Shown piece after piece: positions 45,407 through 53,599 of a stretch of 64,000 bases of DNA. Numbering within the stretch: the first letter of the stretch is position 1; every line of letters starts with the position of its first letter. A model generated the notes under the pieces. The model worked only from the letters and a program-made list of their open reading frames with translations, did no database searches and had not been told where the DNA came from. A program made the position numbers and the translations under genes. Source of the stretch: CAZUDI01 sp964618975 (GTDB lineage Bacteria > Desulfobacterota > Desulfomonilia > UBA1062); the NCBI GenBank assembly GCA_964618975.1, contig CAZUDI010000009.1, positions 1 to 64,000 of the forward strand. The letters are read 5' to 3'.

Positions 45407-45717
45407 CGCCAACGCGCCCCGGGGCACACTGGATCCCCGACGCCGCACATGTCATCGCCGCTCGGGGTGAAGTTGATCCAGGTCAATGACCTGTCCGCCC
45501 GTTGGGGGGTAAGCCTTTCCCTGACGAGGCGGGTCGCGGGGCGGCCTGCAAGGTCAGGCCCTGAACCCTTCCTGACGCCGCAAACGGTCAGGGAATGCGC
45601 GCACAAGCGATGAAAGGGAATCGTTGAGAGGGCGCCCGGGAAGAACCCGTGGTGGAGCCATGAACGGGACGACGGGCGGCCTAAAATGCTTCATAGCCCC
45701 TCAGAGGAGAACTTGTG
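45407..45717. other. Intergenic region with a partial repeat copy
   Basis: No gene is seen. It carries a partial copy of the palindromic repeat at 45545-45615 and the ribosome site AGAGGAGA for the gene at 45718. Confidence 0.6.
45545..45615 (+). repeat. Dispersed palindromic repeat, copy J (partial)
   Basis: It retains CTTCCTGACGCCGCAAACGG and an AAGCGATGAAAG right end. The left terminal motif is lost. Confidence 0.55.
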
Positions 45718-47421
45718 ATGAGCAGAAAGAAGAGTATTGTCGTGATCGGGGGGTCGGCCGCCGGCCCCAAGGCCGCCGCCAAGGCCAGGCGCATCGACAA
45801 CGATGCCGAGGTTATCATTCTGCAGAAGGACCCGGATCTCTCCATGGCATCCTGCGGCTACCCCTATTATGTGGGCGGCTATTTCGACGACCGCAACATG
45901 CTCCTGTGTACCCCCACAGGCGTGACCAGGGACCCCAAGTTCTATCTCAACGCCAAGAACATTGACGCCCGCACGAGCACCGAGGTCACCGCCATCAATC
46001 GGGCGCGTCATACCGTCACCTTCCGCAACCTCCTGACCGGTACGCAGGACAGCCTGCTCTACGACAAGCTGGTCATCGCCACCGGGGCCACCCCGCGCAT
46101 GCCGCCGGTGCCTGGGGTCGGCCTTGAGGGCATCAGCACCCTGCAGTCCATGCAGGACGCCGACTTTCTGCGCACCGTGCGTGACAGGAAAAACATCACC
46201 AAGGCCGTGGTTATCGGCGGGGGGCTGATCGGCATCGAGACCTGCGAGGCGCTGCAGCTGGCCGGGATTGAGATTACCGTGATCGAGTTGCTGCCCCAAC
46301 TGCTCACCTTCCTCGACTGGGAGTTGGCCAAGCTGATCGAAAACCATGTCAAGAGCAAGGACGTCAATGTCATCACCAACAACGGCATCGCCGAATTCCT
46401 GGGGGAGAACGGCAGGCTCACGGGCATCAAGCTCGAAAACGGCACCGAGCTACCCTGCGAGCTGGCCGTGGTGGCCATCGGGGTACAACCCAACGTGAAG
46501 CTCGCCCGGGAGGCGGGGCTCACCATCGGGGCCACCGGCGGGATCGAGGTCAACGCCCACATGCAGACCTCGGACCCCGACATCTATGCCGTGGGCGACT
46601 GTGTCGAGGTCCTCAACCGCCTCACCGGACGCAAGGTGCTGGCCCCCTACGGCGACCTGGCCAACCTGCAGGGCCGTATCGCGGGCGAAAATGCGGCCTC
46701 CGACAGCGTTGTGTCTTTCCCGGGCACCTTCCAGACCGGCATCTGCAAGATCTTCGACTTCGCCGCCGGTTCCACGGGCCTGTCCGAGAGTGCTGCCCGC
46801 AGACTGGGCTATGACGACCTCATCACCGTGATCAATGCCAGCCCGGACAAGCCGGGCTTCATGCAGGGCCTGCTGCTGGTCACCAAACTGGTGGCCGAGC
46901 GCACGACCGGTCGCATCCTGGGCGCCCAGTGCGTGGGCCCCGGCAATGTCAGCAAGCAGATCGCCCAGTGGGCCATGGCCCTCCAGGGGAATCTGACCGT
47001 GGAGGACCTCGTGAATGCCGATCTGCCCTATGCCCCGCCCTTCTCCCTGGCCATCGACCACTTCATCGCCACGGCCCACATCATGCAGAACAAGATCAAG
47101 GGGCGGTTTTCCGGCATCAGCCCCATGGAGGTGATGCGGCGGGTTAAAAGCGAGGGCAGCGACACTTTGTTCCTCGACGTGCGCGATCCCGACGAGTACG
47201 ACGAGATGCGCCTGGGCATCGGCGAGATCCTCGTGCCGCTGGGGGCCCTGAGGAAGCGCCTGGGCGAGCTGCCCGCGGACAGACAGAGGGAGATCGTGTG
47301 CTACTGCAAGATCTCGCTGAGGGGCTACGAGGCCGCGCTCGTGCTCATGGCCAACGGTTGGAAAAACGTGAAGGTGATGGAGGGCGGCATCATGGCCTGG
47401 CCCTATGCACGGGAGAAATAG
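45718..47421 (+). CDS. CoA-disulfide reductase-like FAD oxidoreductase with rhodanese domain
   Basis: The 567-residue protein is a pyridine-nucleotide disulfide oxidoreductase of the CoA-disulfide reductase/Npsr type. It has the N-terminal FAD motif VVIGGSAAGPKAAAKARR, the single active-site cysteine C46 in MASCGYPYY, the NAD-binding AVVIGGGLIGIETCEALQ near 162 and the FAD motif DIYAVGDCVEV. A C-terminal rhodanese domain (DTLFLDVRDPDEYDEMRLG, then IVCYCKISLRGYEAALVL) carries a candidate sulfur-accepting cysteine in CYCKISLRG. It may reduce CoA disulfide, persulfide or polysulfide. ATG at 45718 is preferred over GTG at 45715. Confidence 0.9.
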   Translation: MSRKKSIVVIGGSAAGPKAAAKARRIDNDAEVIILQKDPDLSMASCGYPYYVGGYFDDRNMLLCTPTGVTRDPKFYLNAKNIDARTSTEVTAINRARHTVTFRNLLTGTQDSLLYDKLVIATGATPRMPPVPGVGLEGISTLQSMQDADFLRTVRDRKNITKAVVIGGGLIGIETCEALQLAGIEITVIELLPQLLTFLDWELAKLIENHVKSKDVNVITNNGIAEFLGENGRLTGIKLENGTELPCELAVVAIGVQPNVKLAREAGLTIGATGGIEVNAHMQTSDPDIYAVGDCVEVLNRLTGRKVLAPYGDLANLQGRIAGENAASDSVVSFPGTFQTGICKIFDFAAGSTGLSESAARRLGYDDLITVINASPDKPGFMQGLLLVTKLVAERTTGRILGAQCVGPGNVSKQIAQWAMALQGNLTVEDLVNADLPYAPPFSLAIDHFIATAHIMQNKIKGRFSGISPMEVMRRVKSEGSDTLFLDVRDPDEYDEMRLGIGEILVPLGALRKRLGELPADRQREIVCYCKISLRGYEAALVLMANGWKNVKVMEGGIMAWPYAREK

Positions 47422-47500
47422 CCGCCAGGGGAGGGCGCAACGCGTCTGCCCCGCGGAAAGGCGCCTTGAATCACGTCGGGGTGTATGATAAGCCCGTCCT

Positions 47501-49030
47501 ATGCCCAGAGCGCCAAGAGCACATTGCCCCGGGGCCCTCTACCTCCTGAGCTCACAGGGGGGGTCAAGATCCCTGTTCGAGGATGAGCGGGACCGCGAAG
47601 TCTTCCTCGAGATCCTGGCCACCGTGATCCGGACCTTCGCCTGGAAGTGCCATGCCTACTGCCTGACGGACAACGGCTACACCCTGCTGGTGGAAACTCC
47701 GCCGGCCAACCTCTCCCGCGGCATGCGGCAGCTCAACGGGATGTATACCCTGCGCTTCAACTCCCGGCACCAGGAGACGGGCCCCCTCTTTTCCGGGAGA
47801 TTCAAGTCCGTGGTGGCCGAGAAGGAGCGCTTCCTCCCACGGCTCGGTCGCATGGTGGTGCGCCTCCCCGTGCAGACGGGCCTGGTCAGGGACCCCGGGG
47901 ACTGGCCCTGGAGCAGCTTCCGCGCCACCGCGGGTCTGCTGGAGACGCCGGCCTTCCTCTCCCCCGGCGGCCTGCTGTCCGCGCTGGAGCCCGACAGTCA
48001 AAAGGCTCAAGCCGCCTATCGGGTCTATGTCCTCAGGCAGGACACCCCCGAACTCGACCTCCCGCTGGGGGCCGTGCTCGGCAGCCGGGATTTCGTGGAG
48101 CGTGTCACGGGGACCGCCGCCTTTGCGCCCGTTTCCACCCCGCCCGAGCACACCGAGGCCCGCCCCGATCTGGAGATGCTCTTCAGCGCTACCGCCTCGA
48201 AACAGGCCCGCAACCTCGCCATCCACACCGCCCATGTGGGCTATGGCTATACCTTGAAGGCGATCGGGGAACACCTTGGCCTGCACTATTCCACCGTCAG
48301 CAAAATCGCCGCGGCCAAGCTCGCGGACCTGACTCCCCCGCTGTCCCTCCCCCGGGAGGCCGAAGCGACCCGCGCCCTCTCTCAGCACCGGCCGGGGGGG
48401 GCGCCCCCCGGGCGCCGGATGCGCCCCCAGGAAGAGCGTATCCTGGACCGGGCCCTGGAGATCATCGCCCGGGAAGGATTTCAGGCCCTTACCATGCGGC
48501 ATCTGGCCTCCCGGATGCGCATGTCGGCCCCCAACCTCTACAACTATTTCGCCAACAAGGATGAGCTCTTCCGTGCCATCCGCGAGCGGGGCTTCCGCAT
48601 GCTGCTGGAGTCCTGCCACGCAGCCCGGGCGCGCCACGAGGACCCCCGGGAACGCCTGCGGGACATCGTCGAGACCTACCTGAACTTTGGCATTGAGCAC
48701 CGTGCCTGCTACGACACCATGTTCACCCGTCCCGATGCCATATCCGCCAAGCCGCAGGGCCCCCTTGAGCCGCTGCCCGCCCGAGACGAGCAGGAGCTCC
48801 CCTTAAGCATCCTGCGCCTGGCACGCGCGGCCCTGCAGGAGGTTCTCGCCCTCAGCGGCCCCTGCAGCCACGAGAAGGCCCGCCTGGGGATTATCCAGCT
48901 TTGGAGCCTCATGCACGGCATGATCCACCTCCACAACAGCGGCAGCCTTGTCTATATGTCCGAGAAGACACGCTCCGACTTCTGGAAGCTGATGGACGAT
49001 TACCTTCTCTCCCTCGCGCCGCCGCCCTAG
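47501..49030 (+). CDS. Catalytically dead REP-associated transposase fused to a TetR regulator
   Basis: Residues 1-145 match the IS200-like REP-associated tyrosine transposase (RAYT) domain: FPGALYHV-like PGALYLLSSQGG, FEDERDREVFLEILATVIRT, ANLSRGMRQLNGMYTLRFNS, GPLFSGRFKSVVAEK and GLVRDPGDWPWSSFRA. The HUH motif (normally NHYH) is NGYT at 58-61, and the catalytic tyrosine position is M118. Residues 245-273 are the RAYT C-terminal helix-turn-helix (YTLKAIGEHLGLHYSTVSKI). From 307, MRPQEERILDRALEIIAREG, then NLYNYFANKDELF, is a complete TetR DNA-binding domain plus ligand domain. The in-frame ATG at 48419 could also give TetR alone. A G8 tract lies at 48394-48401, at the fusion joint. Confidence 0.9.
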   Translation: MPRAPRAHCPGALYLLSSQGGSRSLFEDERDREVFLEILATVIRTFAWKCHAYCLTDNGYTLLVETPPANLSRGMRQLNGMYTLRFNSRHQETGPLFSGRFKSVVAEKERFLPRLGRMVVRLPVQTGLVRDPGDWPWSSFRATAGLLETPAFLSPGGLLSALEPDSQKAQAAYRVYVLRQDTPELDLPLGAVLGSRDFVERVTGTAAFAPVSTPPEHTEARPDLEMLFSATASKQARNLAIHTAHVGYGYTLKAIGEHLGLHYSTVSKIAAAKLADLTPPLSLPREAEATRALSQHRPGGAPPGRRMRPQEERILDRALEIIAREGFQALTMRHLASRMRMSAPNLYNYFANKDELFRAIRERGFRMLLESCHAARARHEDPRERLRDIVETYLNFGIEHRACYDTMFTRPDAISAKPQGPLEPLPARDEQELPLSILRLARAALQEVLALSGPCSHEKARLGIIQLWSLMHGMIHLHNSGSLVYMSEKTRSDFWKLMDDYLLSLAPPP

Positions 49031-49095
49031 GGGTGCGCGCCTAGTGCCCTAGGGCACGGCGCTACTCGATGCGCACGCAAGGCCATTTTTGTCCG

Positions 49096-49124
49096 TTGAC
49101 AGTTTGCTTTGGAGGATATATTTT
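49096..49124 (+). promoter_or_regulatory. Possible promoter of the MarR gene
   Basis: TTGACA (49096-49101) is 17 bp from TATTTT (49119-49124). If real, transcription would start near 49131, favouring the GTG start at 49151 and placing the palindrome 49120-49135 over -10 and +1. Confidence 0.45.
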
Positions 49125-49135
49125 GTATGCAAAAT
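49120..49135. promoter_or_regulatory. MarR-type operator at the marR start
   Basis: ATTTTG-TATG-CAAAAT is a perfect inverted repeat over the 5' end of the marR-like gene. It shares the TTTTGTRTRCAAAA core with the palindrome at 49655-49674, consistent with autoregulation. Confidence 0.7.
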
Positions 49136-49585
49136 GAAAGAAGGTCTCCCGTGCCCGATTACCGCGACTGCATCCTTTTCCTGCTCTCCAAGGCCAACCA
49201 GAGGGTCTACCGGGAGTTCAAGCGGCGTCTGCATCCCACGGGACTGACACCGGTGCACCTGCTCGTGCTCTGCGCCCTCCTGGAGGAGGAGGGTTGCTCG
49301 GCAGGCGAGTTGGGCAAGCGGCTCATGCTGGATGGCGCCACGCTATCGGGCGTGCTCGAACGCATGGAGGAGGCCGGCTGGGTCGTCAAGGCCCCGGCCC
49401 AGGCCGACCGGCGCATGCTGCGGCTGAACCTCACGCCCAAGGCCAGGGAGGCCGTGCCCGAGATCATGCGTCTCATGGAACGCGCCAACGAGGAGAGCCT
49501 GGCGCCTTTCCGCCTCGAAGAGCGGCTGCTCCTCAAGCGCATGCTGCGTGATCTGCAGTCCCTCGATCTCGAGGACGGCATATAA
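49127..49585 (+). CDS. MarR-family transcriptional regulator
   Basis: The protein (152 residues from ATG 49127) has the MarR winged-helix layout: DYRDCILFLLSKANQRVYRE dimerisation helix, LTPVHLLVLCALLEEEGCSA, the recognition helix region KRLMLDGATLSGVLERMEEA and the wing KAPAQADRRMLRLNLTPKAR. GGAGG lies 11 bases before the ATG. A GTG at 49151 preceded by GAAGG is an alternative start that fits the upstream promoter better. Palindromes at 49120 and 49655 are probable binding sites, so it likely represses itself and the acyl-CoA synthetase gene downstream. Confidence 0.9.
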   Translation: MQNERRSPVPDYRDCILFLLSKANQRVYREFKRRLHPTGLTPVHLLVLCALLEEEGCSAGELGKRLMLDGATLSGVLERMEEAGWVVKAPAQADRRMLRLNLTPKAREAVPEIMRLMERANEESLAPFRLEERLLLKRMLRDLQSLDLEDGI

Positions 49586-49654
49586 AAGGGCGCTGTCCTC
49601 TGAAGGCCGGGCTCAAATCCCGGCCTGGTACCGCAGGAGGGGACAGGGCGTTTT

Positions 49655-49674
49655 ATGTTTTGTGTACAAAACAT
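49655..49674. promoter_or_regulatory. MarR-type operator upstream of the acyl-CoA synthetase subunit gene
   Basis: ATGTTTTGTGTACAAAACAT is symmetric except for its central two positions; flanking TT and AA extend it to 24 bp. It lies between the MarR gene and the gene at 49758 and matches the core of the 49120 site. Confidence 0.75.
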
Positions 49675-49757
49675 AATCCGGATAACCGTCGCATCCCAGG
49701 CGGCGTACCGCCACCCGGTTTCGGAAGGCAACAGTTTATTAGCAAGGGAGGAGCACT

Positions 49758-51263
49758 ATGCTGACCAACCATTACCAGAGCCCCCTGTACCGCATCGCCA
49801 ACCCGGATAGCATCGCCGTTTTCGGCGCCTCGAACAACGCCCTGCGCATGGGCTCCATCATGCTCGCCTCCATGATGGCCCTGGGCTACGAGGGAAGCGT
49901 CTATCCCGTGCACCCCAGTGAGGAGCGCATCCTGGGTTTTGAGGCCTACAGGGACGTGCGTGACCTGCCCGAGACGCCGGACCTGGCGCTGATGGTCCTG
50001 CCCACGGACATCGTCTGCCGGACCATGGAGGAATGCGGCCAGAAGGGGATCCGGCATGCCATCGTCGTCTCCGGCGGATTCGAGGAAGCCGGACCCATCG
50101 GGATGCAGCGGCAGGCAGAGCTCAGCGGGATCGCCCGCCGTTACGGCATGCGCATGCTGGGGCCCAACTGCCTCGGGGTGAGCAATCCTCACCACCGCTT
50201 CAACCCTACCCCCATCCGCGTGGAGGGACCGGCCGGGTTCGTGGGCCTGGCCTCCCAGAGTGGCAGCTTCATCACCCAGATGCACGACTACCTCCACGGG
50301 CTCGGCCTGGGCTTCAGCACCGCCTTCAGCGTGGGCAACGAGGCCGACCTCGACCTGGTCGACTGTCTGGAGTACCTCGGGGCCTGCCCCCATACGCGGG
50401 TCATCGCCCTGTATATCGAGGGGATCGGCCGCGGGAGGGCCTTCATGGACATGGCCCGTTCCATCGTCCCCCACAAACCCATCGTGGCCCTGTATGTGGG
50501 GGGCTCGGAGGCCGGCAAACGGGCGGCCTTCTCCCATACCGGCTCCCTGGCCGGGCCCGACGGACTCTATGCGGGCATGCTGCGCCAGTGCGGCATCATC
50601 CGGGCCCACACCATCAGCGAACTCTTCGACTTCTGCCTGGCACTGGGCACCCTGCCGCGGCCGAACGGGTGCGGGGTGGTCATCCAGACCCATTCGGGCG
50701 GGCCCGGGGCTACAGCGGCAGATTCCTGCGAAAGGGCCGGCCTGTCTCTCCCGACGCTCTCCAAGGCCACCATCGAGCGCCTGGAACCCTTCATCCCCCA
50801 CACGGCCAGCATCAACAACCCGGTGGACATCACCTTCAGCAACAAACCCCTGTATGACTACAAACAGATCCCGGATGCGCTCCTTAAGGACGAGCACACC
50901 GATATCCTCATGATCTACCTCCTCTCGCCGCATATCTTCATCATCCCCATGCTCACGGAGGCCGGCATGGACCCTGAACAGGCCGAACAGGAGGCCCACA
51001 GGATGGTTGGAGAAAACAGCAGCGCCCTGCTGGAGACCAGGGACGCGCACGGCAAGCCCGTGGTGGGTTACACCTATCGCAGCCTGCGCGAGCAGATGGT
51101 CAGGGCCCTGCTGGAGGGAGGCCTGCCGGTCTACAACGACCCCGACCGCGCGGCGCGCGCCCTGGCGGCGCTGATCGAGTATCACCGCCTCCGGGATCTC
51201 ATCATGGCAGCCACGCGGGGGGAAGGGGACCCCCAATCCCTCACCGACCGTGCCGGGACCTGA
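49758..51263 (+). CDS. NDP-forming acyl-CoA synthetase, CoA-binding (alpha) subunit
   Basis: The 501-residue protein has a CoA-binding domain (SIAVFGASNNALRMGSIMLA), a succinyl-CoA-ligase-like region (GPNCLGVSNP, GLASQSGSFITQMHDYL) and the phosphohistidine loop FSHTGSLAG with H260. It would form acyl-CoA with phosphate transfer to ADP, as in acetate-CoA ligase (ADP-forming), but needs an ATP-grasp beta subunit or domain that is not in the window. AAGGGAGGAGCAC precedes the ATG. The MarR-type operator at 49655 suggests induction by an acyl compound or aromatic acid. Confidence 0.88.
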   Translation: MLTNHYQSPLYRIANPDSIAVFGASNNALRMGSIMLASMMALGYEGSVYPVHPSEERILGFEAYRDVRDLPETPDLALMVLPTDIVCRTMEECGQKGIRHAIVVSGGFEEAGPIGMQRQAELSGIARRYGMRMLGPNCLGVSNPHHRFNPTPIRVEGPAGFVGLASQSGSFITQMHDYLHGLGLGFSTAFSVGNEADLDLVDCLEYLGACPHTRVIALYIEGIGRGRAFMDMARSIVPHKPIVALYVGGSEAGKRAAFSHTGSLAGPDGLYAGMLRQCGIIRAHTISELFDFCLALGTLPRPNGCGVVIQTHSGGPGATAADSCERAGLSLPTLSKATIERLEPFIPHTASINNPVDITFSNKPLYDYKQIPDALLKDEHTDILMIYLLSPHIFIIPMLTEAGMDPEQAEQEAHRMVGENSSALLETRDAHGKPVVGYTYRSLREQMVRALLEGGLPVYNDPDRAARALAALIEYHRLRDLIMAATRGEGDPQSLTDRAGT

Positions 51264-51317
51264 AGGCCCGCCTCATGCATGGCCGCATCGCCTCTCGGAC
51301 GGGCCCCCGGGGCGGCC

Positions 51318-52265
51318 TCACACCCCCTCGGGGCTACTGGTGGCATCTGCCGGTTCAGGCGGCTCGTGTGGCTCCACGTGGATGGTAACGAAGGTCCCCA
51401 TGCCGTAGGCCTCCCTGAGCCGCTGCTCGACGGCGGTGGCGATGCCGTGCGCCTCGACGATGGAGAGGCTCTTCTCCACCCGGATATGCACGTCGATGGC
51501 CATCGCGCTGCCCACGCGGCGGGTGCGCAGGTTGTGCGGATCCCTGACCCCGGCGATGTGGGTGATGTGCGCCAGAATCTCCTCCTCCACGCGCTCGTCG
51601 AGCGAGCCCTCGAGCAGATCGTGGAGGCTTTTGACCACGATGGTGATGGCCACCTTGATGATGAAGACGCTCACCACGCACGCCGCCAGGGGATCGAGGA
51701 GCCGCCACTGCTCCCCGAGCAGGATGGCCCCCCCGATGCCCAGCGCGGTGCCCACCGACGAAAACATGTCCGAGCGGTGGTGCCAGGCATTGGCGATCAC
51801 GGCCTGGCTGTCGATCGCCTCGCCTGCCCGGCGCGTATAGTGGTAGAGGGCCTCTTTGACGGCGATGGAGACCAGAGCGGCCATCAGCGCCACCGCCCCG
51901 GGCCGCGGCAGGGCCTCACCCTGGATGAAGTGCAGGATCTTGTGTACCCCCGACCAGAGGATGCCCCCGCCCACGGCCACCAGCATGAACCCTATCAGGG
52001 CCGTGCACAGGGTTTCCACCTTGCCATGCCCGTAGTCGTGTGAGGCGTCCACGGGGCGCCTGACGATCGAGAAGCCCACCACCACCACCACATCCGTAAT
52101 GAAATCCGAGAGCGAGTGGACGGCGTCAGCCAGCATGGCGGCGCTGTGGCCCAGGATGGCAGCAGCGAACTTGAAGGCCGTCAGGGCCACGTTCCAGAAA
52201 AAACCCACCCAGGTAACGCGGATGGCCCGGTCGGTACGGGCGTCCTCAGACAATCGTGATCGCAT
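51318..52265 (-). CDS. Cation diffusion facilitator family transporter
   Basis: The 315-residue protein has about six hydrophobic segments and CDF metal-site motifs: HSAAMLADAVHSLSDFITDV in helix 2 and SHDYGHGKVETL after it, with the second HHRSD pair in AWHHRSDMFSSVGTALGIG. The C-terminal cytoplasmic domain contains ISVHIRVEKSLSIVEAHGI-like strands. It should export divalent metal ions (Zn, Fe, Mn or Cd) by proton antiport. GGGAGGGGGGGAC precedes the ATG. It is next to the SDR gene on the same strand, without an obvious link. Confidence 0.92.
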   Translation of the reverse strand: MRSRLSEDARTDRAIRVTWVGFFWNVALTAFKFAAAILGHSAAMLADAVHSLSDFITDVVVVVGFSIVRRPVDASHDYGHGKVETLCTALIGFMLVAVGGGILWSGVHKILHFIQGEALPRPGAVALMAALVSIAVKEALYHYTRRAGEAIDSQAVIANAWHHRSDMFSSVGTALGIGGAILLGEQWRLLDPLAACVVSVFIIKVAITIVVKSLHDLLEGSLDERVEEEILAHITHIAGVRDPHNLRTRRVGSAMAIDVHIRVEKSLSIVEAHGIATAVEQRLREAYGMGTFVTIHVEPHEPPEPADATSSPEGV

Positions 52266-52301
52266 GTCCCCCCCTCCCTCTGAAGCCCCGCGATCCGGTG
52301 A

Positions 52302-53090
52302 TCAGAGGATCCCGCGGCAGTAGCCGCCGTCGATCTGGATGGAGGTGCCGGTAATATAGGCGGCCGGCTCCGAGGCGAGAAAGGCCACCAGAGACCCGAG
52401 CTCGGCCGGCCGCCCCAGGCGGCCGGCGGGCACGCCGTCCTCCCAGCGGGCGACGACCTCGGAGGCACTGACGCCTGTCGCCTGCGCCTGGGCACAGGCG
52501 AGCTGTTCCACACGCTGCGTGCGGAAGTAGCCCGGAAGCACGTTGTTGATGGTGATGCCCAGGGGGGCGAGCTCGGGGCTCAGGCTCTTGGCCAGACCGA
52601 TCACGCCCGGACGCAGGGTGTTCGAGATCAGGAGCCCGTCGATGGGCTGTTTGACGGCCACCGAGCTCAGGTTGATGATGCGCCCCCAGCGCTGGCGCTG
52701 CATGGCCGGCAGGGCCGCCCGTATCAGGGTAATGGTGCTCAGCAGGGTGAGGCGGAAGGCCTCCTCCCAGGCGGCGCTCTCGATGTCCATAAAGGACAGC
52801 GCCGGCGGTCCGCCGGCATTGGTGACGAGGATGTGCACCCCGCCCAGGGTCTCAAAGGCCTGCTGCACGAAGCCTATGGCCTCCTGAGGCCGGCTCACAT
52901 CCGCTCTCAGGGCCAGAACCTCGATGCCGGCCGCCCGGAGTTCGCCGGAGGCCTGTTTGAGATGATCGGCGCTGCGCGAGCAGATGGCTACGCGGGCGCC
53001 TTCCTCGCCGAGAGCGCGCGCCGCGGCCAGGCCCAGGCCCTTGCTGGCGCCGGCCACAAGTGCGATCCTTCCCGCAATTCCCAGCTCCAT
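52302..53090 (-). CDS. SDR-family oxidoreductase with a non-canonical active site
   Basis: The 262-residue protein has the cofactor-binding GASKGLG (14-20), NAGG (91-94), and the serine region NLSSVAVKQP. The usual YxxxK is replaced by SNTLR: S156 at the Tyr position and R160 at the Lys position. A divergent SDR subfamily is known with such SNxxR motifs, so this may not be a mutation. It probably binds NAD(P)H, but the reaction is uncertain. The start at 53090 is chosen by alignment; the ribosome site is weak. Confidence 0.85.
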   Translation of the reverse strand: MELGIAGRIALVAGASKGLGLAAARALGEEGARVAICSRSADHLKQASGELRAAGIEVLALRADVSRPQEAIGFVQQAFETLGGVHILVTNAGGPPALSFMDIESAAWEEAFRLTLLSTITLIRAALPAMQRQRWGRIINLSSVAVKQPIDGLLISNTLRPGVIGLAKSLSPELAPLGITINNVLPGYFRTQRVEQLACAQAQATGVSASEVVARWEDGVPAGRLGRPAELGSLVAFLASEPAAYITGTSIQIDGGYCRGIL

Positions 53091-53182
53091 ATCAGGCAAG
53101 GTAACAGAGACAGGGCGTATTATCAAGCCATTGATGACATACCCCCCCTGATGCGGGGGGATAGGAACCCTATGTGCTTCCC

Positions 53183-53263
53183 GATCATGGGTATGAATCC
53201 CAGGGCATGGCCAGGCCGCCCTCGATGCCGCAACTAGTAAGAAAATCGACCTATAGCGATTAC
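53183..53263 (+). repeat. Dispersed palindromic repeat, copy K
   Basis: The copy runs from GATCATGGGTATGAATCCC to GACCTATAGCGATTACG. The terminal repeats are preserved; both internal palindromes are partly degraded. Confidence 0.75.
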
Positions 53264-53529
53264 GCCCCCTCTTTCTCGATCTGGCGGGAACGGGGGAATA
53301 CCACCTGGATGCGGCAGCAGAAGCAAGGGAGAATCCGTCTCTGGTTTGCCCGCCTTCAGCCCCCAAGACACCCGGTTCCAGAATCCAGCCGCAGCCGCCT
53401 GGTCCTTAATCCCCTGATAAATTGGCCTGCCCCCCTCGCTTCCCGGCTGCCTTATCCCGCGGGGGGAGAGCCCCCCGGGAAAGGGCGTCAGGTGGCGTCT
53501 TGATAAACCGACCCTTCTCGATATTATCA

Positions 53530-53558
53530 TTGACAATGAAGCGTCCCCCTCGAATGAT
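53530..53558 (+). promoter_or_regulatory. Possible promoter of the glpD-like gene
   Basis: TTGACA (53530-53535) and AATGAT (53553-53558) are 17 bp apart, 42 bases before the ATG. Confidence 0.45.
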
Positions 53559-53599
53559 CTCCGACCCGGCAGGGGGGGGCAGCCTTCAGGAGGAAGGCC

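Larger units (their letters stand above)
53091..53599. other. Intergenic region with a repeat copy and a promoter
   Basis: No gene is seen. Copy K of the palindromic repeat is at 53183-53263 and a possible promoter for the glpD-like gene at 53530-53558. The rest contains open frames without family resemblance. Confidence 0.55.

Noticed and set aside
48394..48419. Possibility that the RAYT and TetR are two adjacent genes joined by an indel in the G8 tract
   Set aside because: Not fully excluded. The given sequence is one open frame, and shifting the tract by one base in either direction gives no immediate stop, so no natural RAYT end is apparent. It is kept as a caveat rather than as the main call.
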